Origin: Acarospora socialis
Taxonomy: Eukaryota; Ascomycota; Lecanoromycetes; Acarosporales; Acarosporaceae
Assembly (NCBI GenBank): GCA_025617375.2
Contig: JAMYGW020000004.1
Location: 496,001-560,000 of the forward strand
DNA length: 64,000 bases
Reading direction: 5' to 3'
Shown here: positions 1 through 11,857 of the stretch, piece by piece
How positions within the stretch are numbered: the stretch's first letter is position 1
Layout of the letters: every line of letters starts with the position of its first letter
Notes under the pieces: model-generated
Told to the model about the DNA's origin: nothing
What the model saw: the letters and a program-made list of their open reading frames with translations, nothing else
Databases searched by the model: none
Made by a program: the position numbers and the translations under genes

Positions 1-346
1 GAGCTCTGTTGGTTGGAATTGTGGGTCATTGTTCTCAATATTTCCCTGAATGCAAAGTCGGGAGGTGGCGGAGAATTTTGCCAATCGCCTTCGTACGAAG
101 CACATAGCTATGAGTACTCCGACTGCTGCTCCACCTACCACCTAGTAGATAGTCTCTACAGTAAGAGATCGAACAAAAAAGAATTCAATTATGGGTCGAC
201 ACTGCTTCAGGTTTTAGTGATTAGTATAGATATAAAGCTGTGAAGGCATCAGTAGATCGATCAGGAACCAGAAGCGATATTTAAACAACGATTAAGGACA
301 ACTCTCTCAACCACATTTCGTATGCCGCAGAATTCAACCCCTCGGC
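1..346. other. Intergenic, no gene seen
   Basis: No ORF here has family resemblance. It lies downstream of the decayed glycosyltransferase on the minus strand. Confidence 0.6.
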
Positions 347-1943
347 CTACCGCACTGTGGTCGATCTGGCCATTCCCCATACGCGCTCAACTTCAGCTCG
401 ATTCTTCATCAGGTAACCCAAGGTCTCCAGCGAAGGATTGACGTCCTGCTCACTGGCCATATACGACTTGGAGCTTCCTCCTCGGCAAGGAGTCTCAGCC
501 AGCTCACGCTCTCCGGTCAACTTTGCAACGGGAATTATATACGATACTTTAGCTTCGCTTCAGGTATGGCGCCAGCGTCGGACGAGATGACAGGAATGCC
601 TCGGATTTGGGCCTCGATAATGGCAAGGCCCCAAGCCTCGTACCAGAGGCTTGAGACCTAGAAGACCTTGACCTCGTCTCAGGAATCTTCCATGTCCAGC
701 TTGGTTTGCTCAACGCTGTTGCCGTTGAGTATTGCATAGGAATGTGCATTAGAGCCTTGAACTTGCCGCAAACTCGGTAGTTGTTTCATCTCAGTGAGGA
801 TCGCTATGTCTGAACCCCAGCCGCTGACGGACATGGAATCATACTGCGGACACCTTCGTGCTAGTTCAAGGAACATAGTCCCGCCTTTCACTATACATGG
901 ATTTATCACGGCCACAAAACCTCGATCCCAGCTTCGGTGACGTCGCGGAGCTCGAAGTGTATGGTCGATATAATTCCACGGACGATGCAGGAGAAACGTC
1001 GTCTGGAACTGCCCGTGATACCATGCGTAGCTTTGGATGGCCTTGGATACTGCCCATATCCCGTCGATGTCCTGAAGCAAGGCGTGCTCTTGGCTCAAAC
1101 AAGAGCCGCCCGGCACTCCTCCAGCAAACGGACCGAACGGGAGCTGTTCTGCTGTGTGTATAACGTAGACGTGCCGTACATCCGCAGGCAACGCCATGGT
1201 TGAGGTAGCCTTCAGCCAGAGGGAGTCGTTGAACATGAGGTGTGTTGGCCTGAAACGATGTAGCTCAATGTTTATCAGCGCCAGGAGAACAGATATACCT
1301 GTGCTGATCTGACCCTCCTAGGACTGGTCAGCACTTTCGTTCTGTAGAAGGCGTGACACATGTGAAGACCCGAATAGAAACATAACGGACGACCTACAGC
1401 GAGAGTATTAGTGGACCATGGAACATACGGACCTCAACGAAAGCTTTGGTTTCCACTGTCCGGGTCTCGGGAGGAAAGTACTCAGTAAAGGCGAGAGCAT
1501 CGAAAGCGACGATATCAATTCTCTCCATAGTCGTCATACGCGTCTTTCGAATGTGGATTAGCTGTTCGTCATGACTTTGGTCAACTTCACCTTCGGTGAT
1601 GGGACCGGTCACCGTGCTCTTGTATATCATTGACCTTGTTGCACTTCAGTATGGTCATGGTGGGATCATGAAGCACACCGCCACGCACTTGTGTTCTGAC
1701 ACATCGAGGTACTTGGATCCAACCTCTTCTCACACCAAGTCTATACTCTTCCACTCTGGCCTTCTCACGATATCTTTCTATATTGTATTCATAAGCTAAA
1801 GCAAACTGCTGCACAGCGTGGCCTTGGCTAGCCAGGTGGTGAAGAATGATCCAGTTTGCCCTATACCCACCAGAAGAGGCAAAAATGCCTTTAGTTGTCA
1901 GAATGAGGAAGATACGCATCCTGGTAGCCGAAGACATTGTCAT
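347..1943 (-). pseudogene. Decayed GT4-family glycosyltransferase
   Basis: This is a broken glycosyltransferase, seen as collinear pieces in different frames on the minus strand. The N-terminal piece (about 1943-1590) has a GT-B start with a Gly-Gly-Tyr-Arg-Ala stretch. The central piece (1236-679) carries HTAEQLPFGPFAGG and later INPCIVKGG. The C-terminal piece keeps the GT4 Glu-x7-Glu signature (EAWGLAIIE) followed by GIPVISSDAGAIPEA. Between the central and C-terminal pieces the frame stays open apart from a TGA (679-681) and a TAG (about 658-660), inside a stretch that otherwise reads like the conserved domain. A further frame change follows the PEA motif near 555. A small intron may explain the step near 1390 but not the two stops. 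Members of this family move sugar from an activated donor to an unknown acceptor. The ORF upstream (2359-2745) could be a neighbour relic. The family call is firm. That it is non-functional is inferred and rests on an accurate sequence. Confidence 0.75.
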
Positions 1944-2358
1944 GAATTGGTATCTGAGTGATTGGCCATGACTGAAATCTCTGTCCGGATACTTAAAAGG
2001 TAGATAGTGGTGGACCTCGCGCGTGCTGCATCACGGAATGCCGCGGGCATCAACATAATTTGCAAAGTCTTGTCATCGCGTAGATAAGGTATCTCCCAAA
2101 GCGTGTCATCATAGACCGTCGTCTAGGTACTTTGCGTTTCGGTCAAATCGAGGCCTCTGAACACGAACCCACGATGTCCTTTCCTAAAGGGACTACCTCA
2201 GGTACCTTGGTAGGCCTGTGGGGAAACTCGTTGCAGCAGGGTACAAGCCGTAGCTCTACCCAATATTCGCGTCAGCAAGGCTTTTTGACCCATTTGTGGG
2301 TTAAGATAGCTTGGCTCGACTTGACCTGCACAGGTTGAGTGTGCCACTTTCCGTCCCC
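1944..2358. other. Intergenic, no gene seen
   Basis: Small overlapping ORFs only, none with recognisable motifs. Contains one CAGGTACCTTGG-type motif near 2199, a short AGGTACCTT-like word that recurs in several intergenic spaces here. Confidence 0.5.
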
Positions 2359-2745
2359 TTATAACAACGGGTTCCCATCATAGTTTCTGAGATCAAGCCA
2401 ACGCACATGTCGGGTTGCGGGGGCCATGTCTTTCGGCAACAACATTGCATCGGTTTCGTCCTGTCCTGCCTGTAAGAAGTGCCTTATATGGCCTTCAAGG
2501 GCTGAACGTATCCCCGGGCCATCCGCTTCCACAAATTGGACCGGGCGGTTCCGATGGCATGAAGGTAGAGTTGCCGAAACGTTCGAGTTCATGGTGTATA
2601 GTACGAAGTAATCTGGGACGGGCGGTCGTATCTCGAGATCATGCATGTTCTTTAAAGCGGAGAAAGATCTGTTATATATTGATACCTGGCTAGAAGATTT
2701 CGATTGCCGACTTGTAACGGGGGCCACATGCCTGAGCGAAAGCAC
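2359..2745 (-). CDS. Unassigned ORF, possible gene fragment
   Basis: A 128-codon open frame on the minus strand that I do not recognise. It contains a stretch that looks protein-like rather than random (PPVPDYFVLYTMNSNVSATL, then QFVEADGPGIRSALEGHIRH and LLPKDMAPATRHVRWLDLRN). I see no signal peptide or membrane segment. It sits just upstream of the decayed glycosyltransferase on the same strand, so it may be an exon of a larger broken gene or an independent fragment. It could also be a chance ORF. No function is proposed. Confidence 0.3.
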   Translation of the reverse strand: MLSLRHVAPVTSRQSKSSSQVSIYNRSFSALKNMHDLEIRPPVPDYFVLYTMNSNVSATLPSCHRNRPVQFVEADGPGIRSALEGHIRHFLQAGQDETDAMLLPKDMAPATRHVRWLDLRNYDGNPLL

Positions 2746-3282
2746 GTTTAACTCCCGAAATCTTCCAAAATCATCTCAATGTCAAAGCTCAAGGTAAATC
2801 ACAATGAAAGGTATCTATCTAAACCTTAGGAGTGACAGTACACGGCTGAAGCTTAGCAGAACTACCTGGGCAGGGGATAGAATTCAGTTCATACTGAGGG
2901 ATGAATCATCCGCGCGGGCGTCTGCAAACGGAGAGGAGAACTTGCTTGAACACGGGGGAATCTTGAATTGAAGCCTCCTATATCTGAAGCCGTTTCAATA
3001 CCATCTTTGCTTGGTCATGCAGACTCAGTCCCTCGTTCTTTTGATTCTCCTGAAGCCATGAATATCTCTCCTTGCCAGAGTCGCTCGACGGCGTAAGTAC
3101 TTCAAAGGAATTTATGAAGATCGTGATACATGAAATGACATGCATGATGGATGGTCTAAGCTAGTGAGGGGTCGTGAAAAGAAACAGGACCTGCCGATTC
3201 TGGTCCTTAGATACCAAAGCTATCACCAGCCAACTTCTCCGCTCGATATTCTAGAGCATCTTGTGATTCCCTTTCGGTGAAT
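2746..3282. other. Intergenic, no gene seen
   Basis: Downstream region of the Ran gene. No supported coding sequence or repeat was seen. Confidence 0.5.
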
Positions 3283-4185
3283 CTACAGGTCCGCGTCCTC
3301 CTCGTCCGGAAGGGGCATCTGTGCGGCGTCATGCATTTCCTTCTGGTACTGTTGTAGCAATGCCTCGTCAACCTGGACCGTCGGTGGAGCAAGAGCAGGC
3401 GCAGCAACGAAGTCCTAGAAATTGATTAAGCAATGCGTGTACTTGTGGGCTCACCGGAGGCTTACCAAAGTCGGGTTGCCGACCAGCTTTCTCGCAAGCC
3501 ACAAGAACGGCTTTTCGAAGTTGTAGTTGGATTTTGCCGAAATGTCGTAGTACTGTAGGTTCTTTTTGCGGTGGAAAATGATGGTCTTCGCTTTGACTTT
3601 CCTCTCCTTCACATCAACTTTGTTGCCGACGAGGACAATGGGGATGTTCTCGCAAACGCGAACCAGATCACCTAAACAGCGTCAGGAAACATGCAGCAAG
3701 TCTTTCCAGTATATGCTTTACTCACGGTGCCAGTTTGGTACGTTCTTGTATGTGATCCGAGACGTCACATCGAACATGATGATGCCGCATTGCCCGTTAA
3801 TGTAATATCCGTCTCTCAAGCCACCAAACTTCTCTTGCCCGGCTGTGTCCCATACATCGAACTGAATCTGGCCCAAGTTCTACGCGACTGTCAGACAAGT
3901 TCCCAGTGATGAGGATTGTTACCCGAGCAGGGTCAGTTGCCTACGAACCGTCGTGAATCCCAACGGGTGTACTTCAACACCCAAGGTGGCGATGTACTTC
4001 TTCTCAAATTCTCCCGTCAAATGACGTTTCACGAATGTCGTCTAATAGTGAAACTCATCAGTCGCTGAAAGTAGTATCGCAGACACGCCGTCGTTGGAAC
4101 AACCCACCTTCCCAGTACCTCCATCACCGACAAGGACGAGCTTGAACGTAGGAGGAGTTTGCCCTGCGGCAGGAGCTTCGGCCAT
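3283..4185 (-). CDS. GTP-binding nuclear protein Ran
   Basis: Ran GTPase (Gsp1/spi1 family) gives direction to transport through nuclear pores by cycling between GTP-bound (nuclear) and GDP-bound (cytosolic) forms, and also acts in spindle assembly. Five exons join at 4108-4185, 3949-4041, 3726-3879, 3466-3671 and 3283-3414, giving 220 residues against about 215 in the family. Visible motifs are the P-loop GDGGTGKT, switch region [28 protein letters not shown], the base-specificity motif [16 protein letters not shown], and the acidic C-terminus DEEDADL that is diagnostic of Ran. There is no C-terminal prenylation Cys, as expected. Introns are 47-69 nt. A Ran-binding nucleoporin is encoded at the other end of this window. 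A TAGGGTT word about 100 bp upstream and a CACGTG near 4481 may be promoter elements. Confidence 0.97.
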
Positions 4186-4879
4186 CCTGATGTGCGCTGG
4201 CTACAGCGACTGATATTGGAATGTTGAGATTTCTGTGACTTTACTAGCGTCAGTAAACTTCTAGAGATTTTTTGCAGAGCTAGGGTTTTGCTGAACACAC
4301 AAGTCGGTGATGGAATGATCGTGCGGTACCTTCTAGCGGTTGTGAGATGCGATGGAGAAAAGGTTATGGGGACAGGGTATTGTTGTCTTGGGTGTGTCAG
4401 ACAAGGCGGTGGGATGAAGAGACAAATTTGGGGTGAGGTTTCAAGCCAATCAGAAGTCAATCGGAATGTTAGCCGTGAGTCACGTGCTATTCCAGCCACT
4501 TGTTCAAGTGCCAAGGCTGACCATCAAGCATCTATAGACATCTGGTCAGAGCTCATATTTATGGTCAAGATTCCCTATTAGGCATTGACTACCGTTCTGC
4601 AGCATCTTTCGTCGATCCTGCTACTGCGTTCGATGGCTGCCGACTCAAGTCGCTTGGATATATCAACATAGTCTTCTGACAAGTCTCGGAGCTGGAGCAA
4701 ATTGTTTGGTCTGATTGAGTATCATGGACTTGATAATGGAACCACAGAACGCCCTACACCCTTCGCCTTTGGCCCTCACCTCTTCACTACAGGAATGTCG
4801 CCATTTATGCCACGAAAAGAATTATGAGTAAACTAGGTTGTACGCCGTATGGTACGACGGACTTCTAATGTTATTGTGT
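4186..4879. promoter_or_regulatory. Promoter region of the Ran gene
   Basis: No coding sequence is supported here. It holds TAGGGTT at 4281-4287 (a Tbf1-like word), a CCAAT at about 4446 and CACGTG at 4481-4486, all upstream of the Ran start on the minus strand. The part nearest 4880 is the 3' side of the PSMD9-like gene. The regulatory reading is inferred from known fungal motifs. Confidence 0.4.
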
Positions 4880-5787
4880 TTAAGCCGGAAGGAGATGGCA
4901 ACCAAGCATGCCTCGGCCGCCCCAGTCTCTTCTAGGTGTAAGCTGTAAGTGCAGGTCTTCCTGGGTCTGACTCCCCCTGTTGCTGCGGCGTACTCTGACA
5001 CTTATAGGCCGCTAGAGCACGAGCTCAGTTAGGGCTCGAGTAGACCAACAGCAGCAGGACGCACTTACCCCTTCGCTACGTTGCACTGTTTCTGCTATTT
5101 TGCTAAGCTTCTCATGATTCGTCCAGTTCACGCTCCCAAACCTGCGAATCTCATCCCCCGCCCTGAGCCCCGCCTCTTCTGCAGGACTTCCGCCCACGAC
5201 ACTGTTAACTTTGGCAAATGGTGTCTGTATGGTGGCTGCGGGTAGGACATTGGTTGGAGATGCCGCGGTAAGAAGAGAAGAGTGACCAGCACCGGTTGAT
5301 GAAGCGTTTACGAGAGAAGCGTCATGCTGCACTGAGGCATGATGTGCGTGCAAGCCGGCCTCGATGCGTGACATGAGTCCCTTGTAATCGTTTCGCAAAT
5401 GTATAATTCTTGCTCTTGTGGTTCGAACTGCAGCCCTTTCCATCAGAGAGCCCTACAGCGGTTTGGCAGAGAGCTACACACTTTGCGCAACGTCAATATC
5501 ATCCCGTGGGTAACCGTCGAAGGTGGTCAGGCTAGTGTTCATGTTCACACCATGCTGCGAAGATAGACAATTAGTCAGAATTATGCTAATCCTGGAGATT
5601 CCTGTCGACATCTTACTGAATTCAAGACGCTGCTTAAAGCGCTCAATTCACTCTCAACCCTGTCCTTTTCCGCTATAAGCTCCATCAACGAGCTTTTGTC
5701 GCTCACAACTCCATTTGGCTGATCACGGCCAGATCTCTCTCCAGAGGCGACCGAAGGCGCATGTATATCGTCCATTGCCATGCCCAT
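4880..5787 (-). CDS. Proteasome assembly chaperone Nas2/PSMD9
   Basis: This is the PDZ-domain chaperone that helps build the base of the 26S proteasome regulatory particle and is not part of the finished enzyme. Four exons (5617-5787, 5482-5554, 5069-5427, 4880-5011) give 244 residues. The N-terminal helical part contains ELIAEKDRVESELSALSSVL and the family block HGVNMNTSLTTFDGYPRDDI, then VAQIRTTRARIIHLRNDYKG. The C-terminal half is a PDZ domain with FAKVNSVVGGSPAEEAGLRA, then GDEIRRFGSVNW. It ends with the conserved RDWGGRGMLGCHLLP tail. The second acceptor was chosen because it restores AQIRTTRAR; a nearer AG would give a poorer match. It is divergent from the RhoGEF gene, with 508 bp between starts. 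Confidence 0.92.
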
Positions 5788-6295
5788 CTTGCAGTTCCAA
5801 AGGTGCGGTGTTCTCTGCTCCCTCTTCTAGTATTGATTCGCGTGGTGGATACGAGTAAAACCAGCGCGCTTACTAGTGGAGGAGGTTTAGCGCGGGGCAA
5901 ATTTCAACCTACATACCGGAGTCGGCCAGCTTCACATCGTGGTGATATTTTCAAGCCACATAATCGATGCAGATCCTGCCATACAAAGCACTACCTCTGT
6001 ACACATGGGATGGCCTCCTGGCACTCGAGGTCTGATCTCATACTGGAAGGTGCTATGCTCCTTCGCGATGTACGATGATTGCTCCTTCCGCGTAAAGCTA
6101 TATCGTTGTAGCTTTGTTTCCCTGTTTCAAGGAAAGAACATTCTTTCCAGAATCTAGTTGTTACTAGGAAGTTTTCCAACACCGATTGATCCATGCTTCG
6201 TATTGCTACGTATGTTTTGTTGGGTACATCGGATTGGAGTCTGTTCAATTGTCGTGCGCTTTGTTTTTGGCTACTGTCTCGTGAAATGAGTCAAT
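5788..6295. other. Divergent promoter, PSMD9 and RhoGEF
   Basis: Intergenic space between two divergent starts. I looked for a proteasome element (GGTGGCAAA) and found only a weak partial match near 5894. No gene is supported. Confidence 0.45.
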
Positions 6296-9200
6296 ATGGC
6301 GACTCTGCTGCCAACAATTTCGCATAGTCCTTTCAGCGGTTCTTTTGTTGCCAGCCCGTATCTATGTTCCAGGTCACCTTCGCCCCGGACTGGTTCGGCT
6401 GCTTCCGTTGGCACGGTCAAGCATTTCAAACAACGTAGAGCATCTTCCTCGAGCTCATACATCTCGATCGTCTCTACGCGGGAGAGTCCTCTGCGACCAA
6501 GGAACGAGAACTACCCACCATCCCGGAGTGTCTCCCTGCCTACGCAGGATGTTGTGGAGGTCCTAAGTAATGCGACAGGCCCCTGGAGATTCTCCCTTGC
6601 TACAAGGGAGGAGAGCCCACTAGAAGAGATAGATCTGGATGCTGACAGCATATTGACTCCACCAGAAGGGAAGATTGACGTCGAAGAGGTTGCTCAAGAT
6701 AGGGTTGATCGCGAGTGGCATCTGGAAAATACTACAGATGAAGGTCTGGGAGATACAAGTGCTCAAAATAAAGCGGGACCTGAGACTCAAGATTTGCAAC
6801 CGGCTTCCCGTGTCACAGACACTATCTCGCAGCCGTTTCGCCGCTGGATGAGCACCCTGCGTCACAAGAACTCGAGTGTTGGCAAATCCTTAACAGTTCG
6901 TACTGAACGTTGGTTATTGGATGATTGCGAAGACTCCATCCAACAAAGAGGTGTGGCTCGTTCGAAGCACCAAAAGACTTCATCTCACTCATCATCAGCA
7001 TTCATCACTGCCGTTAAGACTGCGAGCATCAGCCTTGCGAGCGTCAGCGTAGCGCCGAGGTCGCGCCATGCTGCAAGGTCTAGTCGGTTTCGGAACGAGC
7101 ACCGGAACAGTGGACAGTCACAGACTGACGGACGACCTTCCATGGACAATAACAGAAAGCTCTCAGGACCGTTTATGGATGAAGCTGCCTGGGATCGTGC
7201 GCTCAGGCGACGTAAGATACTGGAAGAGTTGGTGAGCTCAGAAGAAAGCTATGTCGCTGATCTGAAAGTCCTGACCAATGTAACCAACCATTGTAACATG
7301 TGGCATCTCAGAATCAGAAGACTGACGTCAAACCCTTAGGTCTACTTCAATTTGCTTACGTCAGTGCCGAGTCTGTCTCAGCATACACAGTTATCCATCC
7401 AGAGAAACATCGCTGAGATACTCCGTATCCATGAGGATCTTCTACGCCAGCTTCAACATGTGGTCCGCGACTCCGAGGTGAACCAGATCCACGGACATCG
7501 AAGACCTTCTGCCAAGTCCGGGGGCCGTGTTCGATGGCACAGTATGGACATATCAGGCAACAGCACTGGTGTAAACATTGCAGATGATAGGAGGAAGTCG
7601 TTTGATATTTGCGAGACGTGGAACGAGAAAAGAACAGCATTGGTAGCGGAGCCGAAGCAAGTCGCCGAAGTTGCTCTGGTTTTCCAGAACATGGTAAGGG
7701 TAACTTGGCTTGGGTTGTACACGGTCGAAGCTGAATCGATCCAGATGAACCGCTTTTTCGCATATGAGGAATACGGCGCTAAGTACGAGATGATGGTACA
7801 AGACATGGCCGCAACTTATAACTCCATCCCTGATTGGCACGCCTATGAAAGAGGTATCGAAGCTCTGGCCAACTCATTAACCTCAATGAATGGTCGCGAA
7901 GCTCATAGCAGGAAGGGGCTGACGTTTGGTGATCTGTTAATCAAGGTATACCTGAGCACTTTAGCATTGCTGTCTCGATGCTGATCAAACTTCACAGCCA
8001 ATACAAAGGGTGTGCAAGTATCCGCTGCTGTTCTTGGATCTACACAAACATACTCCGGTAATCGATTGTCCTGAAACACACAGCCAAATCGAGAAGGTTC
8101 TGTGCAGATTGCGAGAAACCACTAAGGAGATTAACAAAGCTACAGATGACCCAGGTACAAGGGATCGAATTCAGAAAACCTGGCTCTTGCAAGATCGGAT
8201 GATTCTCCAAAATCAAGTACGTAACCTGGAGCAACTTGTAACCTGAGTCAAATACTAATGTCGACCGGATCCACAGGCTTTGCCTACCCTGACACTCCGC
8301 CAGCTAGGACATGTACTGCTCTGCGGCGTTCTCCATGTGGCATATGAGACGAGAAATGGGGTGGAGGGTGATTATATGGTTTGCTTGCTGTTCAAATCAT
8401 GTCTACTTCTAGCGACACTGGGTGCAGGTGGGGCCACCTACGAGATTTCCGCCGGTATTGGACTTGGTGACCTTAGGATTGAGGAGACCGATAATGGCAG
8501 AGGTGCGTAAGATCGCCGGTTTTCTCACATGAACGCCCACTGACCTTAAAGCATAGGCCTCCAATGCTACACAGCGCTTCACTCGTGGAAGGTCGTTTTC
8601 GAGTCAGATCATCGTCTGTTCGAGTTGATCTTCAGTGCGTGTTCAGCCAGGGAAGAGGAGGGTTGGAGGTCCTCCCTTCTGGAAAGAGCTACGGCGGAGA
8701 CCCGAGATATCTATGACGGACACACCGCTCCGCTCGAGATATACTCGACGTTAACGCTAGATCTCAGATCGTTTGGGAACAGCTTTGGGCAACGGGGCAC
8801 GCTCGCTCGTCGCATCGCTGTTCAACGCGCAGCCACACTTGGACCGCAATCAACTATCTGTCAAGTCATCATCAAGAATACTCACGCGTTACGAGACAGT
8901 GGCATATCTCCGCTCCCGACGTCTCCCTCGATGAACCGATCTCAGTCGCTTCTCGCCAACAATCGTATCCCTGTGCTAGCCCCCAAGCGCGCAGACAGGG
9001 TCCGGCTGGAGCATGCTCTCAGTGATGTGTGGACACGCGACCTCTTGCCATATCCAGGTATGGGCGCTGTTCGGGGAGACCATCTGATTAGGGCTTCAGC
9101 AAGTTCAATGATGCGGAAACTCAGTATGGCGAGTCTCACTAGCAGCTTTGCCAAACGATCCGTCAGCCATGCAAGCCTTGGAGCTGCCAAAGCAAATGAG

Positions 9201-9557
9201 ACCGGAATGGAGTTGGGAGACGTTGCTGAAAAGTCGGATTATGATGAATCAGAAGTTGGGTCTTCTAAGAGCATTCTGAACGATCCATTTACTGCCAGCG
9301 CGGGGCCCCTTCCACCAGTGGTGCCGCCACCCAGGAGGAGCTCAGCCTATGGCACCAAACGCTCGAAGAGCAACAGACTCCTCAAGAACCCTAAGCTACC
9401 TGATGCATTGCTTTCTCGCACCAACAAGGTTTCTACTCCTCTCTCAGGAGTTGAAGATGTTGAACAATCACCCAAATCCAAGAGCAAATGGAACACAGCG
9501 CTGGGATGGACTAGGCGCTCTCGTCCGAAGGTATCGGGAGGTTGCATAGGTGTTTGA
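6296..9557 (+). CDS. Rho guanine nucleotide exchange factor (DH-PH)
   Basis: Activates a Rho-type GTPase by GDP/GTP exchange, acting in cell polarity and wall growth; the target GTPase cannot be told from sequence. Five exons (6296-7279, 7340-7945, 7998-8216, 8277-8502, 8557-9557) give 1011 residues. Residues 1-295 are a Ser/Arg-rich, probably disordered arm. The DH domain starts near residue 305 with ILEELVSSEESYVADLKVLT, runs through RNIAEILRIHEDLLRQL, and has the conserved late helix KPIQRVCKYPLLFLDLHKHT. The PH domain follows (about residues 610-730), starting near LGHVLLCGVLHVAYETR and closing at the WKVVFESDHRLFELIF helix. The last 280 residues are basic and Ser-rich. The gap at 7280-7339 is a true intron: joining across it gives LTNVYFNLLTSVP. 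No BAR, CNH or DEP domain was seen. Confidence 0.93.
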
Positions 9558-10067
9558 CTGCGGTTCGGCACCAAGATGGACTTGGTCTATCACCATCCTC
9601 TCCTCTTGTTTCTATGAGTTCGCCTCTTCTGGGTGGTTTGGAATCACTGAACCTCCTTCAGGTTCAGCTTACTTTCGTTGGTATGGTTTGGCCTCGTTTG
9701 GTTGGGTATGGAGGATTTCTGGCCCATACCACATCGCTTTCACTTTTCGGTTGAGCGTGCGACATTACAGCGCGAATGCCAGGTCGATAAGGACTTCACT
9801 AGAGTGAGGACTGTGTATGACAGTTGATCGATATTCCGTAGTATCATGGGTCTACTAATACCTTATCACCTACTCGTCTAAACATTATCAATCTGCGGCA
9901 TATGACGTAGGGTAGTTTTAGCCGAGCGTATCATTCATGTGAGTTCCAAGCTACGAAACACAGAAACGACAACGCAACATCATTCCAAAGCCTTCCTGAC
10001 ACGAAGACACTCAGCAGCCGATAAGGCTTGTATACGTATTCAGTCATAAATCAGAGAAACAGCCAAC
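9558..10067. other. Intergenic, no gene seen
   Basis: Likely the 3' region of the RhoGEF gene and the promoter of the SBDS-like gene. T-rich stretches occur near 9600-9720. No coding sequence is supported. Confidence 0.5.
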
Positions 10068-10548
10068 ATGCCTCGCGGAAACGCGGTTGTATCCAAGGTG
10101 CATTACCAGGGCAAGGAAGAGGATTTTGTAGTCTTCGTGGACGACCCTCAGGCGGTGCAGAACTGGAAAAAGGACCGATCCATACCTCTCGCCCAAGTCG
10201 TCAACGGCTTCAAGATCTTCATCACACACAAGTGAGGCTCTTCCCTCCCAGCATCTTCCGTCCTCAACCGTGGCCGATGCAGGTGTTGACGACTGGTGGC
10301 AGGCATGGCGCCCAAGGCGTCCTTGACGGCGCGTCCAAGGCAACGTTGGAGAACGAGTTCGGGACGCACAACGAGGACGAGTGTATGACGAAGATCTTGG
10401 AGATGGGGCTTGTTCAGGAGGCGGAGGTGAGTTGATGCAATGCTACGAAGTCAGGCGTCTCGGTACACGTCTCGTTAACGTGCTTGTGCAGAATCCTGAG
10501 CGTCATGGCACCCGGAACGAGACGATGGGCCCCCGTCAGGCTCACTGA
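10068..10548 (+). CDS. Small SBDS-domain (Rtc3-like) protein
   Basis: A 114-residue protein with the N-terminal fold of the Shwachman-Bodian-Diamond family standing alone, as in yeast Rtc3 (YHR087W). Yeast Rtc3 has been linked to RNA metabolism and telomere capping phenotypes; the molecular role is not settled. Three exons (10068-10231, 10303-10426, 10492-10548). Visible blocks are VSKVHYQGKEEDFVVFVDD, IPLAQVVNGFKIFITHKHG and LENEFGTHNEDECMTKILE, which match the SBDS N-terminal pattern. The short tail ends in MGPRQAH. The start is the first ATG after an A-rich leader (AGCCAACATG). It is too short to be the full ribosome-maturation factor Sdo1. Confidence 0.9.
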
Positions 10549-11857
10549 GTTGCTTGTGATATCCACCTTCACTCTGCGAGCAGCTGTGGAGCAGCGACTG
10601 CCGAATCTACTTGGCTTGCTAGCGAAGACATGATCTGTTATGTGCCATCTACTTATGCGTGCCATGTTACCCATGTAGTAGCTTTCAATGGACGATGAGG
10701 ATACAATCCTGCCTTAGTCAGCTTAACACTGCCCTTGTCTGGTGCTCAATACTATGTACATATCTTAGTATATGTATGCAAAGGCCCCGCCTTGATCGGA
10801 AGGAGTAAGGCCTCACACGACCGATCATCTGATCGCCATTCCAGATGGACGGGAGCGTATCTTTACCGAGGCTGGAGGGTCATGACTAAGGTAAGATCGT
10901 ATCGGGCATTACCTAAAACCCTTCGCACGTGTTACAAATTCAAATCTCTTGCTTCAAATACTTGACCCTCTTTTCGTCACGAATTGCGGTGTATCCATTC
11001 ACACATATGCGTATGATTGATGACCACGGTCCGCCGCGGAGCTCAATGATCCTTTTGCAACCGCTTCAGCAGACCAGACGCCTCATGGAAGTTACGCTTA
11101 ATGGACGAGTGCGAACTCTCCAATGAACACCCACGCTAAAGGCCGAGCAAGGCGTCAGGGTCCACAACGCCTCCACGGTTCTCTCCAATAGCTTATCGAC
11201 AGCATCCGATTTATACTTGAAGTGGCTTAACGTTACCCTACACCGAGCATCTTGGCGTTCTTGTGCCCCCACCATGGCGCCCTTTGCGCCGAGACGGCCT
11301 TCAGGCTGGTCATGGTTCGATGGTACGGAGTACCCGTCATTGTGCTCCACTTCAATTGAAAAGATATACAAATATCGTTTCCCGCCAGATGTCTAGGCAA
11401 AACGGTTCTCTCTCCCCCCTCCGTCCCACATTGCTTTTTCGCAACCTTTTTTCTCATAGACGTACGGTTCAAAGCAAGCAGTAAAACGAATTTGGGCACA
11501 TCTCAAGTAGAGCAATAGACCTTGTGATCTAAGTGATAGCAACAACGGTGACAGAGCACGTCAAGTGATTTCAACATCAACGGCCTGGTTGCTGCAGCCG
11601 AACAGGTTCCTTCGACCTAGAGTTGGACGCAGGTTCTACATATTACGCCGAAGCAAGCCCAAAGCGCCTTCGCAGTCCTCGCAGCCCACCTATACGAAGC
11701 CCAAAGCGCCTGATCACCAATACAGCCCTACGCAGCAATCGAGCCCTACGCAGCAATTGATCAGTCTCACCCTGTACGAACGACTCGACTTTCGATCCGC
11801 ATCGTCTCAAGGCCTTTGTGACGCATTGCCAGAGCACCAGCCTTATCAGTCGTCAGC
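10549..11857. other. Intergenic with a short tandem duplication
   Basis: No gene is supported. Near the MFS start lies an 18-bp direct tandem repeat (11724-11741 and 11742-11759, one mismatch). An AAGCCCAAAGCGCCT-type word is duplicated just before it (about 11655 and 11700). A frame open over 11565-11873 crosses this stretch and overlaps the MFS start, but it begins with a non-ATG codon and is probably leader sequence. Confidence 0.5.

Noticed and set aside
5788-6295. Proteasome-control element (PACE) upstream of PSMD9
   Set aside because: Only a partial match (GGGGCAAAT); the GGTGGCAAA consensus is absent.
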